DNA of 64,000 nt from Crossaster papposus (taxonomy: Eukaryota; Echinodermata; Asteroidea; Velatida; Solasteridae). The stretch spans positions 186,001 through 250,000 of the forward strand of contig JBAIAA010000413.1 of the NCBI GenBank assembly GCA_037893245.1, given 5' to 3'. Position numbers and translations under genes: made by a program. Below the pieces are notes generated by a model. That model did not search any database and was not told the origin of the DNA. It saw nothing but the letters and a program-made list of their open reading frames with translations. The first letter of the stretch is position 1. Every line of letters starts with the position of its first letter. Below are positions 36,941 through 50,316 of this stretch, piece by piece.

Positions 36941-37685
36941 AGATAGAGTATATCCACGTGTCTGATCTACACCTCACTCAGCCTGCTCAGAAGGAACAGC
37001 AGAGGTAGAAGACAGAGATAGAGTATATCCACGTGTCTGATCTACACCTCACTCAGCCTGCTCAGAAGGAACAGCAGAGGTAGAAGACAGATATAGAGTA
37101 TATCCACGTGTCTCACTCAGCCTGCTCAGAAATAACAGCAGAGGTAGAAGACAGAGACAGAGTATATCCACGTGTCTCACTCAGCTTGCTCAGTAGGAAC
37201 AGCAGAGGTAGAAGACAGAGATAGAGTATATCCACGTGTCTCACTCAGCCTGCTCAGAAGGAACAGCAGAGGTAGAAGACAGAGATAGAGTATATCTACG
37301 TGTGTGATCTACAACTCACTCAGCCTGCTCAGAAGGAACAGCAGCGGTAGAAGACAGAGATAGAGTATATCCACTTGTCTCACTCAGCCTTCTCAGAAGG
37401 AACAGCAGAGGTAGAAGACAGATATAGAGTATATCCACGTGTCTCACTCAGCCTGCTCAAAAGAAACACCAGAGGTAGAAGACAGAGATAGAGTATATCC
37501 ACGTGTCTGATCTACATCTCACTCAGCCTGCTCAGAAGGAACAGCAGAGGTAGAAGACAGAGATATAGTATATCCACGTGTCTCACTCATCCTGCTCAGA
37601 AGGAACAGCAGAGGTAGAAGACAGAGATATAGTATATACACGTGTCTCACTCAGCCTGCTCAGAAGGAACAGCAGAGGTAGAAGA
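35945..37685 (+). repeat. 1.74-kb block, copy 1 of a 2,500-bp-offset duplication
   Basis: Matches 38,445-40,185 at exactly 2,500 bp offset (25 S + 12 L). Shared rare variants are gctaagaagg (36,361/38,861 region), gaaatatag with tatatacacg, and gtagaaaacag (36,855/39,355). This copy has private changes such as ccacttgtc and cttctcag near 37,375, and gctcaaaagaaacacc near 37,460. Confidence 0.87.
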
Positions 37686-38444
37686 CAGATATAGAGTATA
37701 TCCACGTGTCTCACTCAGCCTGCTCAGAAGGAACACCAGAGGTAGAAGACAGAGATAGAGTATATCCACGTGTCTGATCTACACCTCACTCAGCCTGCTC
37801 AGAAGGAACAGCAGAGGTAGAAGACAGATATATAGTATATCCACGTGTCTCACTCAGCCTGCTCAGAAGGAACACCAGAGGTAGAAGACAGAGATATAGT
37901 ATATCCACGTGTCTCACTCAGCCTGCTCAGAAGGAACAGCAGAGGTAGAAGACAGAGATAGAGTATATCCACGTGTCTGATCTACACCTCACTCAGCCTG
38001 CTCAGAAGGAACAGCAGAGGTAGAAGACAGAGATAGAGTATATCCACGTGTCTCACTCAGCCTGCTCAGAAGGAACACCAGAGGTAGAAGACAGAGATAG
38101 AGTATATCCACGTGTCTGATCTACACCTCACTCAGCCTGCTCAGAAGGAACAGCAGAGGTAGAAGACAGATATATAGTATATCCACATGTCTCACTCAGC
38201 CTGCTCAGAAGGAACACCAGAGGTAGAAGACAGAGATATAGTATATCCACGTGTCTCACTCAGCCTGCTCAGAAGGAACAGCAGAGGTAGAAGACAGAGA
38301 TAGAGTATATCCACGTGTCTCACTCAGCCTGCTCCGAAAGAACAACAGAGGTAGAAGACAGAGACAGAGTATATCCACGTGTCTCACTCAGCTTGCTCAG
38401 TAGGAACAGCAGAGGTAGAAGACAGAGATAGAGTATATCCACGT

Positions 38445-40185
38445 GTCTCACTCAGCCTGCTCAGAAGGAACACCAGAGGTAGAAGACAGAGATATAGTAT
38501 ATCCACGTGTCTCACTCAGCCTGCTCAGAAGGAACAGCAGAGGTAGAAGACAGAGATAGAGTATATCCACGTGTCTGATCTACACCTCACTCAGCCTGCT
38601 CAGAAGGAACAGCAGAGGTAGAAGACAGAGATAGAGTATATCCACGTGTCTCACTCAGCCTGCTCAGAAGGAACACCAGAGGTAGAAGACAGAGATAGAG
38701 TATATCCACGTGTCTGATCTACACCTCACTCAGCCTGCTCAGAAAGAACAGCAGAGGTAGAAGACAGAGATATAGTATATCCACGTGTCTCACTCATCCT
38801 GCTCAGAAGGAACAGCAGAGGTAGAAGACAGAAATATAGTATATACACGTGTCTCACTCAGCCTGCTAAGAAGGAACAGCAGAGGTAGAAGACAGAGATA
38901 GAGTATATCCACGTGTCTCACTCAGCCTGCTCAGAAGGAACAGCAGAGGTAGAAGACAGATATAGAGTATATCCACGTGTCTCACTCAGCCTGCTCAGAA
39001 GGAACACCAGAGGTAGAAGACAGAGATAGAGTATATCCACGTGTCTGATCTACACCTCACTCAGCCTGCTCAGAAGGAACAGCAGAGGTAGAAGACAGAT
39101 ATATAGTATATCCACGTGTCTCACTCAGCCTGCTCAGAAGGAACACCAGAGGTAGAAGACAGAGATATAGTATATCCACGTGTCTCACTCAGCCTGCTCA
39201 GAAGGAACAGCAGAGGTAGAAGACAGAGATATAGTATATCCACGTGTCTGATCTACACCTCACTCAGCCTGCTCAGAAGGAACAGCAGAGGTAGAAGACA
39301 GAGATAGAGTATATCCACGTGTCTCACTCAGCCTGCTCAGAAGGAACACCAGAGGTAGAAAACAGAGATAGAGTATATCCACGTGTCTGATCTACACCTC
39401 ACTCAGCCTGCTCAGAAGGAACAGCAGAGGTAGAAGACAGAGATAGAGTATATCCACGTGTCTGATCTACACCTCACTCAGCCTGCTCAGAAGGAACAGC
39501 AGAGGTAGAAGACAGAGATAGAGTATATCCACGTGTCTGATCTACACCTCACTCAGCCTGCTCAGAAGGAACAGCAGAGGTAGAAGACAGATATAGAGTA
39601 TATCCACGTGTCTCACTCAGCCTGCTCAGAAATAACAGCAGAGGTAGAAGACAGAGACAGAGTATATCCACGTGTCTCACTCAGCTTGCTCAGTAGGAAC
39701 AGCAGAGGTAGAAGACAGAGATAGAGTATATCCACGTGTCTCACTCAGCCTGCTCAGAAGGAACAGCAGAGGTAGAAGACAGAGATAGAGTATATCTACG
39801 TGTGTGATCTACAACTCACTAAGCCTGCTCAGAAGGAACAGCAGCGGTAGAAGACAGAGATAGAGTATATCCACGTGTCTCACTCAGCCTGCTCAGAAGG
39901 AACAGCAGAGGTAGAAGACAGATATAGAGTATATCCACGTGTCTCACTCAGCCTGCTCAGAAGGAACACCAGAGGTAGAAGACAGAGATAGAGTATATCC
40001 ACGTGTCTGATCTACACCTCACTCAGCCTGCTCAGAAGGAACAGCAGAGGTAGAAGACAGAGATATAGTATATCCACGTGTCTCACTCATCCTGCTCAGA
40101 AGGAACAGCAGAGGTAGAAGACAGAGATATAGTATATCCACGTGTCTCACTCAGCCTGCTCAGAAGGAACAGCAGAGGTAGAAGA
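38445..40185 (+). repeat. 1.74-kb block, copy 2 of a 2,500-bp-offset duplication
   Basis: Partner of 35,945-37,685. The left boundary lies at a unit junction after a cttgctcagtagg unit, whereas the first copy is preceded by a cacatatatag L. The right boundary lies in the unit at 40,144, where gatagag replaces gatatagag-type. Private change: cactaagcc in the caactc L near 39,820. Confidence 0.87.
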
Positions 40186-43100
40186 CAGAGATAGAGTATA
40201 TCCACGTGTCTGATCTACACCTCACTCAGCCTGCTCAGAAGGAACAGCAGAGGTAGAAGACAGAGATAGAGTATATCCACGTGTCTGATCTACACCTCAC
40301 TCAGCCTGCTCAGAAGGAACAGCAGAGGTAGAAGACAGAGATAGAGTATATCCACGTGTCTGATCTACACCTCACTCAGCCTGCTCAGAAGGAACAGCAG
40401 AGGTAGAAGACAGATATAGAGTATAATCACGTGTCTCACTCAGCCTGCTCAGAAATAACAGCAGAGGTAGAAGACAGAGACAGAGTATATCCACGTGTCT
40501 CACTCAGCTTGCTCAGTAGGAACAGCAGAGGTAGAAGACAGAGATAGAGTATATCCACGTGTCTCACTCAGCCTGCTCAGAAGGAACAGCAGAGGTAGAA
40601 GACAGAGATAGAGTATATCTACGTGTGTGATCTACAACTCACTCAGCCTGCTCAGAAGGAACAGCAGCGGTAGAAGACAGAGATAGAGTATATCCACGTG
40701 TCTCACTCAGCCTGCTCAGAAGGAACAGCAGAGGTAGAAGACAGATATAGAGTATATCCACGTGTCTCACTCAGCCTGCTCAGAAGGAACACCAGAGGTA
40801 GAAGACAGAGATAGAGTATATCCACGTGTCTGATCTACACCTCAATCAGCCTGCTCAGAAGGAACAGCAGAGGTAGAAGACAGATATATAGTATATCCAC
40901 ATGTCTTACTCAGCCTGCTCAGAAGGAACAGCAGAGGTAGAAGACAGAGATATAGTATATCCACGTGTCTCACTCATCCTGCTCAGAAGGAACAGCAGAG
41001 GTAGAAGACAGAGATATAGTATATCCACGTGTCTCACTCAGCCTGCTCAGAAGGAACAGCAGAGGTAGAAGACAGAGATAGAGTATATCCACGTGTCTGA
41101 TCTACACCTCACTCAGCCTGCTCAGAAGGAACAGCAGAGGTAGAAGACAGAGATAGAGTATATCCACGTGTCTGATCTACACCTCACTCAGCCTGCTCAG
41201 AAGGAACAGCAGAGGTAGAAGACAGAGATAGAGTATATCCACGTGTCTGATCTACACCTCACTCAGCCTGCTCAGAAGGAACAGCAGAGGTAGAAGACAG
41301 ATATAGAGTATATCCACGTGTCTCACTCAGCCTGCTCAAAAATAACAGCAGAGGTAGAAGACAGAGACAGAGTATATCCACGTGTCTCACTCAGCTTGCT
41401 CAGTAGGAACAGCAGAGGTAGAAGACAGAGATAGAGTATATCCACGTGTCTCACTCAGCCTGCTCAGAAGGAACAGCAGAGGTAGAAGACAGAGATAGAG
41501 TATATCTACGTGTGTGATCTACAACTCACTCAGCCTGCTCAGAAGGAACAGCAGCGGTAGAAGACAGAGATAGAGTATATCCACGTGTCTCACTCAGCCT
41601 GCTCAGAAGGAACAGCAGAGGTAGAAGACAGATATAGAGTATATCCACGTGTCTCACTCAGCCTGCTCAGAAGGAACACCAGAGGTAGAAGACAGAGATA
41701 GAGTATATCCACGTGTCTGATCTACACCTCACTCAGCCTGCTCAGAAGGAACAGCAGATGTAGAAGACAGAGATATAGTATATCCACGTGTCTCACTCAT
41801 CCTGCTCAGAAGGAACAGCAGAGGTAGAAGACAGAGATATAGTATATCCACGTGTCTCACTCAGCCTGCTCAGAAGGAACAGCAGAGGTAGAAGACAGAG
41901 ATAGAGTATATCCACGTGTCTGATCTACACCTCACTCAGCCTGCTCAGAAGGAACAGCAGAGGTAGAAGACAGAGATAGAGTATATCCACGTGTCTGATC
42001 TACACCTCACTCAGCCTGCTCAGAAGGAACAGCAGAGGTAGAAGACAGAGATAGAGTATATCCACGTGTCTGATCTACACCTCACTCAGCCTGCTCAGAA
42101 GGAACAGCAGAGGTAGAAGACAGATATAGAGTATATCCACGTGTCTCACTCAGCCTGCTCAGAAATAACAGCAGAGGTAGAAGACAGAGACAGAGTATAT
42201 CCACGTGTCTCACTCAGCTTGCTCAGAAGGAACACCAGAGGTAGAAGACAGAGATAGAGTATATCCACGTGTCTGATCTACACCTCACTCAGCCTGCTCA
42301 GAAGGAACAGCAGAGGTAGAAGACAGATATATAGTATATCCACATGTCTCACTCAGCCTGCTCAGAAGGAACACCAGAGGTAGAAGACAGAGATATAGTA
42401 TATCCACGTGTCTCACTCAGCCTGCTCAGAAAGAACAACAGAGGTAGAAGACAGAGACAGAGTATATCCACGTGTCTCACTCAGCTTGCTCAGTAGGAAC
42501 AGCAGAGGTAGAAGACAGAGATAGAGTATATCCACGTGTCTCACTCAGCCTGCTCAGAAGGAACAGCAGAGGTAGAAGACAGAGATAGAGTATATCCACG
42601 TGCCTCACTCAACCTGCTCAGAAGGAACAGCAGAGGTAGAAGACAGATATAGAGTATATCCACGTGTCTCACTCAGCCTGCTCAGAAGGAACACCAGAGG
42701 TAGAAGACAGAGATAGAGTATATCCACGTGTCTGATCTACACCTCACTCAGCCTGCTCAGAAGGAACAGCAGAGGTAGAAGACAGAGATATAGTATATCC
42801 ACGTGTCTCACTCATCCTGCTCAGAAGGAACAGCAGAGGTAGAAGACAGAGATATAGTATATCCACGTGTCTCACTCAGCCTGCTCAGAAGGAACAGCAG
42901 AGGTAGAAGACAGAGATAGAGTATATCCACGTGTCTGATCTACACCTCACTCAGCCTGCTCAGAAGGAACAGCAGAGGTAGAAGACAGAGATAGAGTATA
43001 TCCACGTGTCTGATCTACACCTCACTCAGCCTGCTCAGAAGGAACAGCAGAGGTAGAAGACAGAGATAGAGTATATCCACGTGTCTGATCTACACCTCAC

Positions 43101-46100
43101 TCAGCCTGCTCAGAAGGAACAGCAGAGGTAGAAGACAGATATAGAGTATATCCACGTGTCTCACTCAGCCTGCTCAGAAATAACAGCAGAGGTAGAAGAC
43201 AGAGACAGAGTATATCCATGTGTCTCACTCAGCTTGCTCAGTAGGAACAGCAGAGGTAGAAGACAGAGATAGAGTATATCCACGTGTCTCACTCAGCCTG
43301 CTCAGAAGGAACAGCAGAGGTAGAAGACAGAGATAGAGTATATCTACGTGTGTGATCTACAACTCACTCAGCCTGCTCAGAAGGAACAGCAGCGGTAGAA
43401 GACAGAGATAGAGTATATCCACGTGTCTCACTCAGCCTGCTCAGAAGGAACAGCAGAGGTAGAAGACAGATATAGAGTATATCCACGTGTCTCACTCAGC
43501 CTGCTCAGAAGGAACACCAGAGGTAGAAGACAGAGATAGAGTATATCCACGTGTCTGATCTACACCTCAATCAGCCTGCTCAGAAGGAACAGCAGAGGTA
43601 GAAGACAGATATATAGTATATCCACATGTCTTACTCAGCCTGCTCAGAAGGAACACCAGAGGTAGAAGACAGAGATATAGTATATCCACGTGTCTCACTC
43701 AGCCTGCTCAGAAGGAACAGCAGAGGTAGAAGACAGAGATAGAGTATATCCACGTGTCTCACTCAGCCTGCTCAGAAAAAACAACAGAGGTAGAAGACAG
43801 AGACAGAGTATATCCACGTGCCTCACTCAACCTGCTCAGAAGGAACAGCAGAGGTAGAAGACAGATATACAGTATATCCACGTGTCTCACTCAGCCTGCT
43901 CAGAAGGAACACCAGAGGTAGAAGACAGAGATAGAGTATATCCACGTGTCTGATCTACACCTCACTCAGCCTGCTCAGAAGGAACAGCAGAGGTAGAAGA
44001 CACATATATAGTATATCCACGTGTCTCACTCAGCCTGCTCAGAAGGAACACCAGAGGTAGAAGACAGAGATATAGTATATCCACGTGTCTCACTCAGCCT
44101 GCTCAGAAGGAACAGCAGAGGTAGAAGAAAGAGATAGAGTATATCCACGTGTCTGATCTACACCTCACTCAGCCTGCTCAGAAGGAACAGCAGAGGTAGA
44201 AGACAGAGATAGAGTATATCCACGTGTCTCACTCAGCCTGCTCAGAAGGAACACCAGAGGTAGAAGACAGAGATAGAGTATATCCACGTGTCTGATCTAC
44301 ACCTCACTCAGCCTGCTCAGAAGGAACAGCAGAGGTAGAAGACAGATATATAGTATATCCACATGTCTCACTCAGCCTGCTCAGAAGGAACACCAGAGGT
44401 AGAAGACAGAGATAAAGTATATCCACGTGTCTCACTCAGCCTGCTCAGAAAGAACAACAGAGGTAGAAGACAGAGACAGAGTATATCCACGTGTCTCACT
44501 CAGCTTGCTCAGTAGGAACAGCAGAGGTAGAAGACAGAGATAGAGTATATCCACGTGTCTCACTCAGCCTGCTCAGAAGGAACAGCAGAGGTAGAAGACA
44601 GAGATAGAGTATATCCACGTGCCTCACTCAACCTGCTCAGAAGGAACAGCAGAGGTAGAAGACAGATATAGAGTATATCCACGTGTCTCACTCAGCCTGC
44701 TCAGAAGGAACACCAGAGGTAGAAGACAGAGATAGAGTATATCCACGTGTCTGATCTACACCTCACTCAGCCTGCTCAGAAGGAACAGCAGAGGTAGAAG
44801 ACAGAGATATAGTATATCCACGTGTCTCACTCATCCTGCTCAGAAGGAACAGCAGAGGTAGAAGACAGAGATATAGTATATCCACGTGTCTCACTCAGCC
44901 TGCTCAGAAGGAACAGCAGAGGTAGAAGACAGAGATAGAGTATATCCACGTGTCTGATCTACACCTCACTCAGCCTGCTCAGAAGGAACAGCAGAGGTAG
45001 AAGACAGAGATAGAGTATATCCACGTGTCTGATCTACACCTCACTCAGCCTGCTCAGAAGGAACAGCAGAGGTAGAAGACAGATATATAGTATATCCACA
45101 TGTCTCACTCAGCCTGCTCAGAAGGAACACCAGAGGTAGAAGACAGAGATATAGTATATCCACGTGTCTCACTCAGCCTGCTCAGAAAGAACAACAGAGG
45201 TAGAAGACAGAGACAGAGTATATCCACGTGTCTCACTCATCCTGCTCAGAAGGAACAGCAGAGGTAGAAGACAGAGATATAGTATATCCACGTGTCTCAC
45301 TCAGCCTGCTCAGAAGGAACAGCAGAGGTAGAAGACAGAGATAGAGTATATCCACGTGTCTGATCTACACCTCACTCAGCCTGCTCAGAAGGAACAGCAG
45401 AGGTAGAAGACAGAGATAGAGTATATCCACGTGTCTGATCTACACCTCACTCAGCCTGCTCAGAAGGAACAGCAGAGGTAGAAGACAGAGATAGAGTATA
45501 TCCACGTGTCTGATCTACACCTCACTCAGCCTGCTCAGAAGGAACAGCAGAAGTAGAAGACAGATATAGAGTATATCTACGTGTCTCACTCAGCCTGCTC
45601 AGAAATAACAGCAGAGGTAGAAGACAGAGACAGAGTATATCCACGTGTCTCACTCAGCTTGCTCAGTAGGAACAGCAGAGGTAGAAGACAGAGATAGAGT
45701 ATATCCACGTGTCTCACTCAGCCTGCTCAGAAGGAACAGCAGAGGTAGAAGACAGAGATAGAGTATATCTACGTGTGTGATCTACAACTCACTCAGCCTG
45801 CTCAGAAGGAACAGCAGCGGTAGAAGACAGAGATAGAGTATATCCACGTGTCTCACTCAGCCTGCTCAGAAGGAACAGCAGAGGTAGAAGACAGATATAG
45901 AGTATATCCACGTGTCTCACTCAGCCTGCTCAGAAGGAACACCAGAGGTAGAAGACAGAGATAGAGTATATCCACGTGTCTGATCTACACCTCACTCAGC
46001 CTGCTCAGAAGGAACAGCAGAGGTAGAAGACAGATATATAGTATATCCACATGTCTCACTCAGCCTGCTCAGAAGGAACACCAGAGGTAGAAGACAGAGA

Positions 46101-47120
46101 TATAGTATATCCACGTGTCTCACTCAGCCTGCTCAGAAGGAACAGCAGAGGTAGAAGACAGAGTTAGAGTATATCCACGTGTCTCACTCAGCCTGCTCAG
46201 AAAGAACAACAGAGGTAGAAGACAGAGACAGAGTATATCCACGTGTCTCACTCAGCTTGCTCAGTAGGAACAGCAGAGGTAGAAGACAGAGATAGAGTAT
46301 ATCCACGTGTCTCACTCAGCCTGCTCAGAAGGAACAGCAGAGGTAGAAGACAGAGATAGAGTATATCCACGTGCCTCACTCAACCTGCTCAGAAGGAACA
46401 GCAGAGGTAGAAGACAGATATATAGTATATCCACGTGTCTCACTCAGCCTGCTCAGAAGGAACACCAGAGGTAGAAGACAGAGATAGAGTATATCCACGT
46501 GTCTGATCTACACCTCACTCAGCCTGCTCAGAAGGAACAGCAGAGGTAGAAGACACATATATAGTATATCAACGTGTCTCACTCAGCCTGCTCAGAAGGA
46601 ACACCAGAGGTAGAAGACAGAGATATAGTATATCCACGTGTCTCACTCATCCTGCTCAGAAGGAACAGCAGAGGTAGAAGACAGAGATATAGTATATCCA
46701 CGTGTCTCACTCAGCCTGCTCAGAAGGAACAGCAGAGGTAGAAGACAGAGATAGAGTATATCCACGTGTCTGATCTACACCTCACTCAGCCTGCTCAGAA
46801 GGAACAGCAGAGGTAGAAGACAGAGATAGAGTATATCCACGTGTCTGATCTACACCTCACTCAGCCTGCTCAGAAGGAACAGCAGAGGTAGAAGACAGAG
46901 ATAGAGTATATCCACGTGTCTGATCTACACCTCACTCAGCCTGCTCAGAAGGAACAGCAGAGGTAGAAGACAGATATAGAGTATATCTACGTGTCTCACT
47001 CAGCCTGCTCAGAAATAACAGCAGAGGTAGAAGACAGAGACAGAGTATATCCACGTGTCTCACTCAGCTTGCTCAGTAGGAACAGCAGAGGTAGAAGACA
47101 GAGATAGAGTATATCCACGT
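40186..47120 (+). repeat. Domain C interior: shuffled modules
   Basis: Only satellite units occur here. Four or more copies of the module ending in the caactc/cagcgg L alternate with gtgcct (42,601, 43,818, 44,630, 46,372) and tcatcc units (40,967, 41,790, 42,805, 44,824, 45,230, 46,640) at irregular spacing (406-2,019 bp). Truncated modules are visible: a gacagag S is followed by gtgcct at 43,818 and by tcatcc at 45,230 instead of its usual cttgc partner. Confidence 0.75.
42217..42280 (+). repeat. Chimeric S unit (cttgc left half, caccag right half)
   Basis: The unit starts like the obligate cttgctcagtagg partner but continues cagaaggaacaccag, the signature of a different S type, and is then followed by the L that normally follows that type. 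This is the expected product of an exchange within the monomer, between about positions 15 and 30 of the unit. Confidence 0.75.
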
Positions 47121-50100
47121 GTCTCACTCAGCCTGCTCAGAAGGAACAGCAGAGGTAGAAGACAGATATAGAGTATATCCACGTGTCTCACTCAGCCTGC
47201 TCAGAAGGAACACCAGAGGTAGAAGACAGAGATAGAGTATATCCACGTGTCTGATCTACACCTCACTCAGCCTGCTCAGAAGGAACAGCAGAGGTAGAAG
47301 ACAGATATATAGTATATCCACATGTCTCACTCAGCCTGCTCAGAAGGAACACCAGAGGTAGAAGACAGAGATATAGTATATCCACGTGTCTCACTCAGCC
47401 TGCTCAGAAGGAACAGCAGAGGTAGAAGACAGAGTTAGAGTATATCCACGTGTCTCACTCAGCCTGCTCAGAAAGAACAACAGAGGTGGAAGACAGAGAC
47501 AGAGTATATCCACGTGTCTCACTCAGCTTGCTCAGTAGGAACAGCAGAGGTAGAAGACAGAGATAGAGTATATCCACGTGTCTCACTCAGCCTGCTCAGA
47601 AGGAACAGCAGAGGTAGAAGACAGAGATAGAGTATATCCACGTGCCTCACTCAACCTGCTCAGAAGGAACAGCAGAGGTAGAAGACAGATATATAGTATA
47701 TCCAGGTGTCTCACTCAGCCTGCTCAGAAGGAACACCAGAGGTAGAAGACAGAGATAGAGTATATCCACGTGTCTGATCTACACCTCACTCAGCCTGCTC
47801 AGAAGGAACAGCAGAGGTAGAAGACACATATATAGTATATCCACGTGTCTCACTCAGCCTGCTCAGAAAGAACACCAGAGGTAGAAGACAGAGATATAGT
47901 ATATCCACGTGTCTCACTCAGCCTGCTCAGAAGGAACAGCAAAGGTAGAAGACAGAGATAGAGTATATCCACGTGTCTGATCTACACCTCACTCAGCCTG
48001 CTCAGAAGGAACAGCAGAGGTAGAAGACAGAGATAGAGTATATCCACGTCTCTCACACAGCCTGCTCAGAAGAAACACCAGAGGTAGAAGACAGAGATAG
48101 AGTATATCCACGTGTCTGATCTACACCTCACTCAGCCTGCTCAGAAGGAACAGCAGAGGTAGAAGACAGAGATATAGTATATCCACGTGTCTCACTCATC
48201 CTGCTCAGAAGGAACAGCAGAGGTAGAAGACAGAGATATAGTATATACACGTGTCTCACTCAGCCTGCTCAGAAGGAACAGCAGAGGTAGAAGACAGATA
48301 TAGAGTATATCCACGTGTCTCACTCAGCCTGCTCAGAAGGAACACCAGAGGTAGAAGACAGAGATAGAGTATATCCACGTGTCTGATCTACACCTCACTC
48401 AGCCTGCTCAGAAGGAACAGCAGAGGTAGAAGACAGATATATAGTATATCCACGTGTCTCACTCAGCCTGCTCAGAAGGAACACCAGAGGTAGAAGACAG
48501 AGATATAGTATATCCACGTGTCTCACTCAGCCTGCTCAGAAGGAACAGCAGAGGTAGAAGACAGAGATAGAGTATATCCACGTGTCTGATCTACACCTCA
48601 CTCAGCCTGCTCAGAAGGAACAGCAGAGGTAGAAGACAGAGATAGAGTATATCCACGTGTCTCACTCAGCCTGCTCAGAAGGAACACCAGAGGTAGAAGA
48701 CAGAGATAGAGTATATCCACGTGTCTGATCTACACCTCACTCAGCCTGCTCAGAAGGAACAGCAGAGGTAGAAGACAGATATATAGTATATCCACATGTC
48801 TCACTCAGCCTGCTCAGAAGGAACACCAGAGGTAGAAGACAGAGATATAGTATCTCCACGTGTCTCACTCAGCCTGCTCAGAAGGAACAGCAGAGGTAGA
48901 AGACAGAGATAGAGTATATCCACGTGTCTCACTCAGCCTGCTCCGAAAGAACAACAGAGGTAGAAGACAGAGACAGAGTATATCCACGTGTCTCACTCAG
49001 CTTGCTCAGTAGGAACAGCAGAGGTAGAAGACAGAGATATAGTATATCCACGTGTCTCACTCAGCCTGCTCAGAAGGAACAGCAGAGGTAGAAGACAGAG
49101 ATAGAGTATATCCACGTGCCTCACTCAACCTGCTCAGAAGGAACAGCAGAGGTAGAAGACAGATATATAGTATATCCACGTGTCTCACTCAGCCTGCTCA
49201 GAAGGAACACCAGAGGTAGAAGACAGAGATAGAGTATATCCACGTGTCTGATCTACACCTCACTCAGCCTGCTCAGAAGGAACAGCAGAGGTAGAAGACA
49301 CATATATAGTATATCCACGTGTCTCACTCAGCCTGCTCAAAAGGAACACCAGAGGTAGAAGACAGAGATATAGTATATCCACGTGTCTCACTCAGCCTGC
49401 TCAGAAGGAACAGCAGAGGTAGAAGACAGAGATAGAGTATATCCACGTGTCTGATCTACACCTCACTCAGCCTGCTCAGAAGGAACAGCAGAGGTAGAAG
49501 ACAGAGATAGAGTATATCCACGTGTCTCACTCAGCCTGCTCAGAAGGAACACCAGAGGTAGAAGACAGAGATAGAGTATATCCACGTGTCTGATCTACAC
49601 CTCACTCAGCCTGCTCAGAAGAAACAGCAGAGGTAGAAGACAGAGATATAGTATATCCACGTGTCTCACTCATCCTGCTCAGAAGGAACAGCAGAGGTAG
49701 AAGACAGAAATATAGTATATACACGTGTCTCACTCAGCCTGCTCAGAAGGAACAGCAGAGGTAGAAGACAGAGATAGAGTATATCCACGTGTCTCACTCA
49801 GCCTGCTCAGAAGGAACAGCAGAGGTAGAAGACAGATATAGAGTATATCCACGTGTCTCACTCAGCCTGCTCAGAAGGAACACCAGAGGTAGAAGACAGA
49901 GATAGAGTATATCCACGTGTCTGATCTACACCTCACTCAGCCTGCTCAGAAGGAACAGCAGAGGTAGAAGACAGATATATAGTATATCCACGTGTCTCAC
50001 TCAGCCTGCTCAGAAGGAACACCAGAGGTAGAAGACAGAGATATAGTATATCCACGTGTCTCACTCAGCCTGCTCAGAAGGAACAGCAGAGGTAGAAGAC

Positions 50101-50316
50101 AGAGATATAGTATTTCCACGTGTCTGATCTACACCTCACTCAGCCTGCTCAGAAGGAACAGCAGAGGTAGAAGACAGAGATAGAGTATATCCACGTGTCT
50201 CACTCAGCCTGCTCAGAAGGAACACCAGAGGTAGAAAACAGAGATAGAGTATATCCACGTGTCTGATCTACACCTCACTCAGCCTGCTCAGAAGGAACAG
50301 CAGAGGTAGAAGACAG
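47121..50316 (+). repeat. 3.2-kb block, copy 2 of a 13,376-bp-offset duplication
   Basis: Partner of 33,745-36,940. Contains two turns of the 1,474-bp HOR (gtgcct units at 47,643 and 49,117; tcatcc units at 48,189 and 49,663). Private differences include gaggtggaag near 47,487, ccaggtgtc at about 47,704, cagcaaagg near 47,939 and tatctccacg near 48,851. Upstream of 47,121 the caactc L seen before the first copy is missing, so the left edge is a deletion or exchange junction. Confidence 0.87.
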
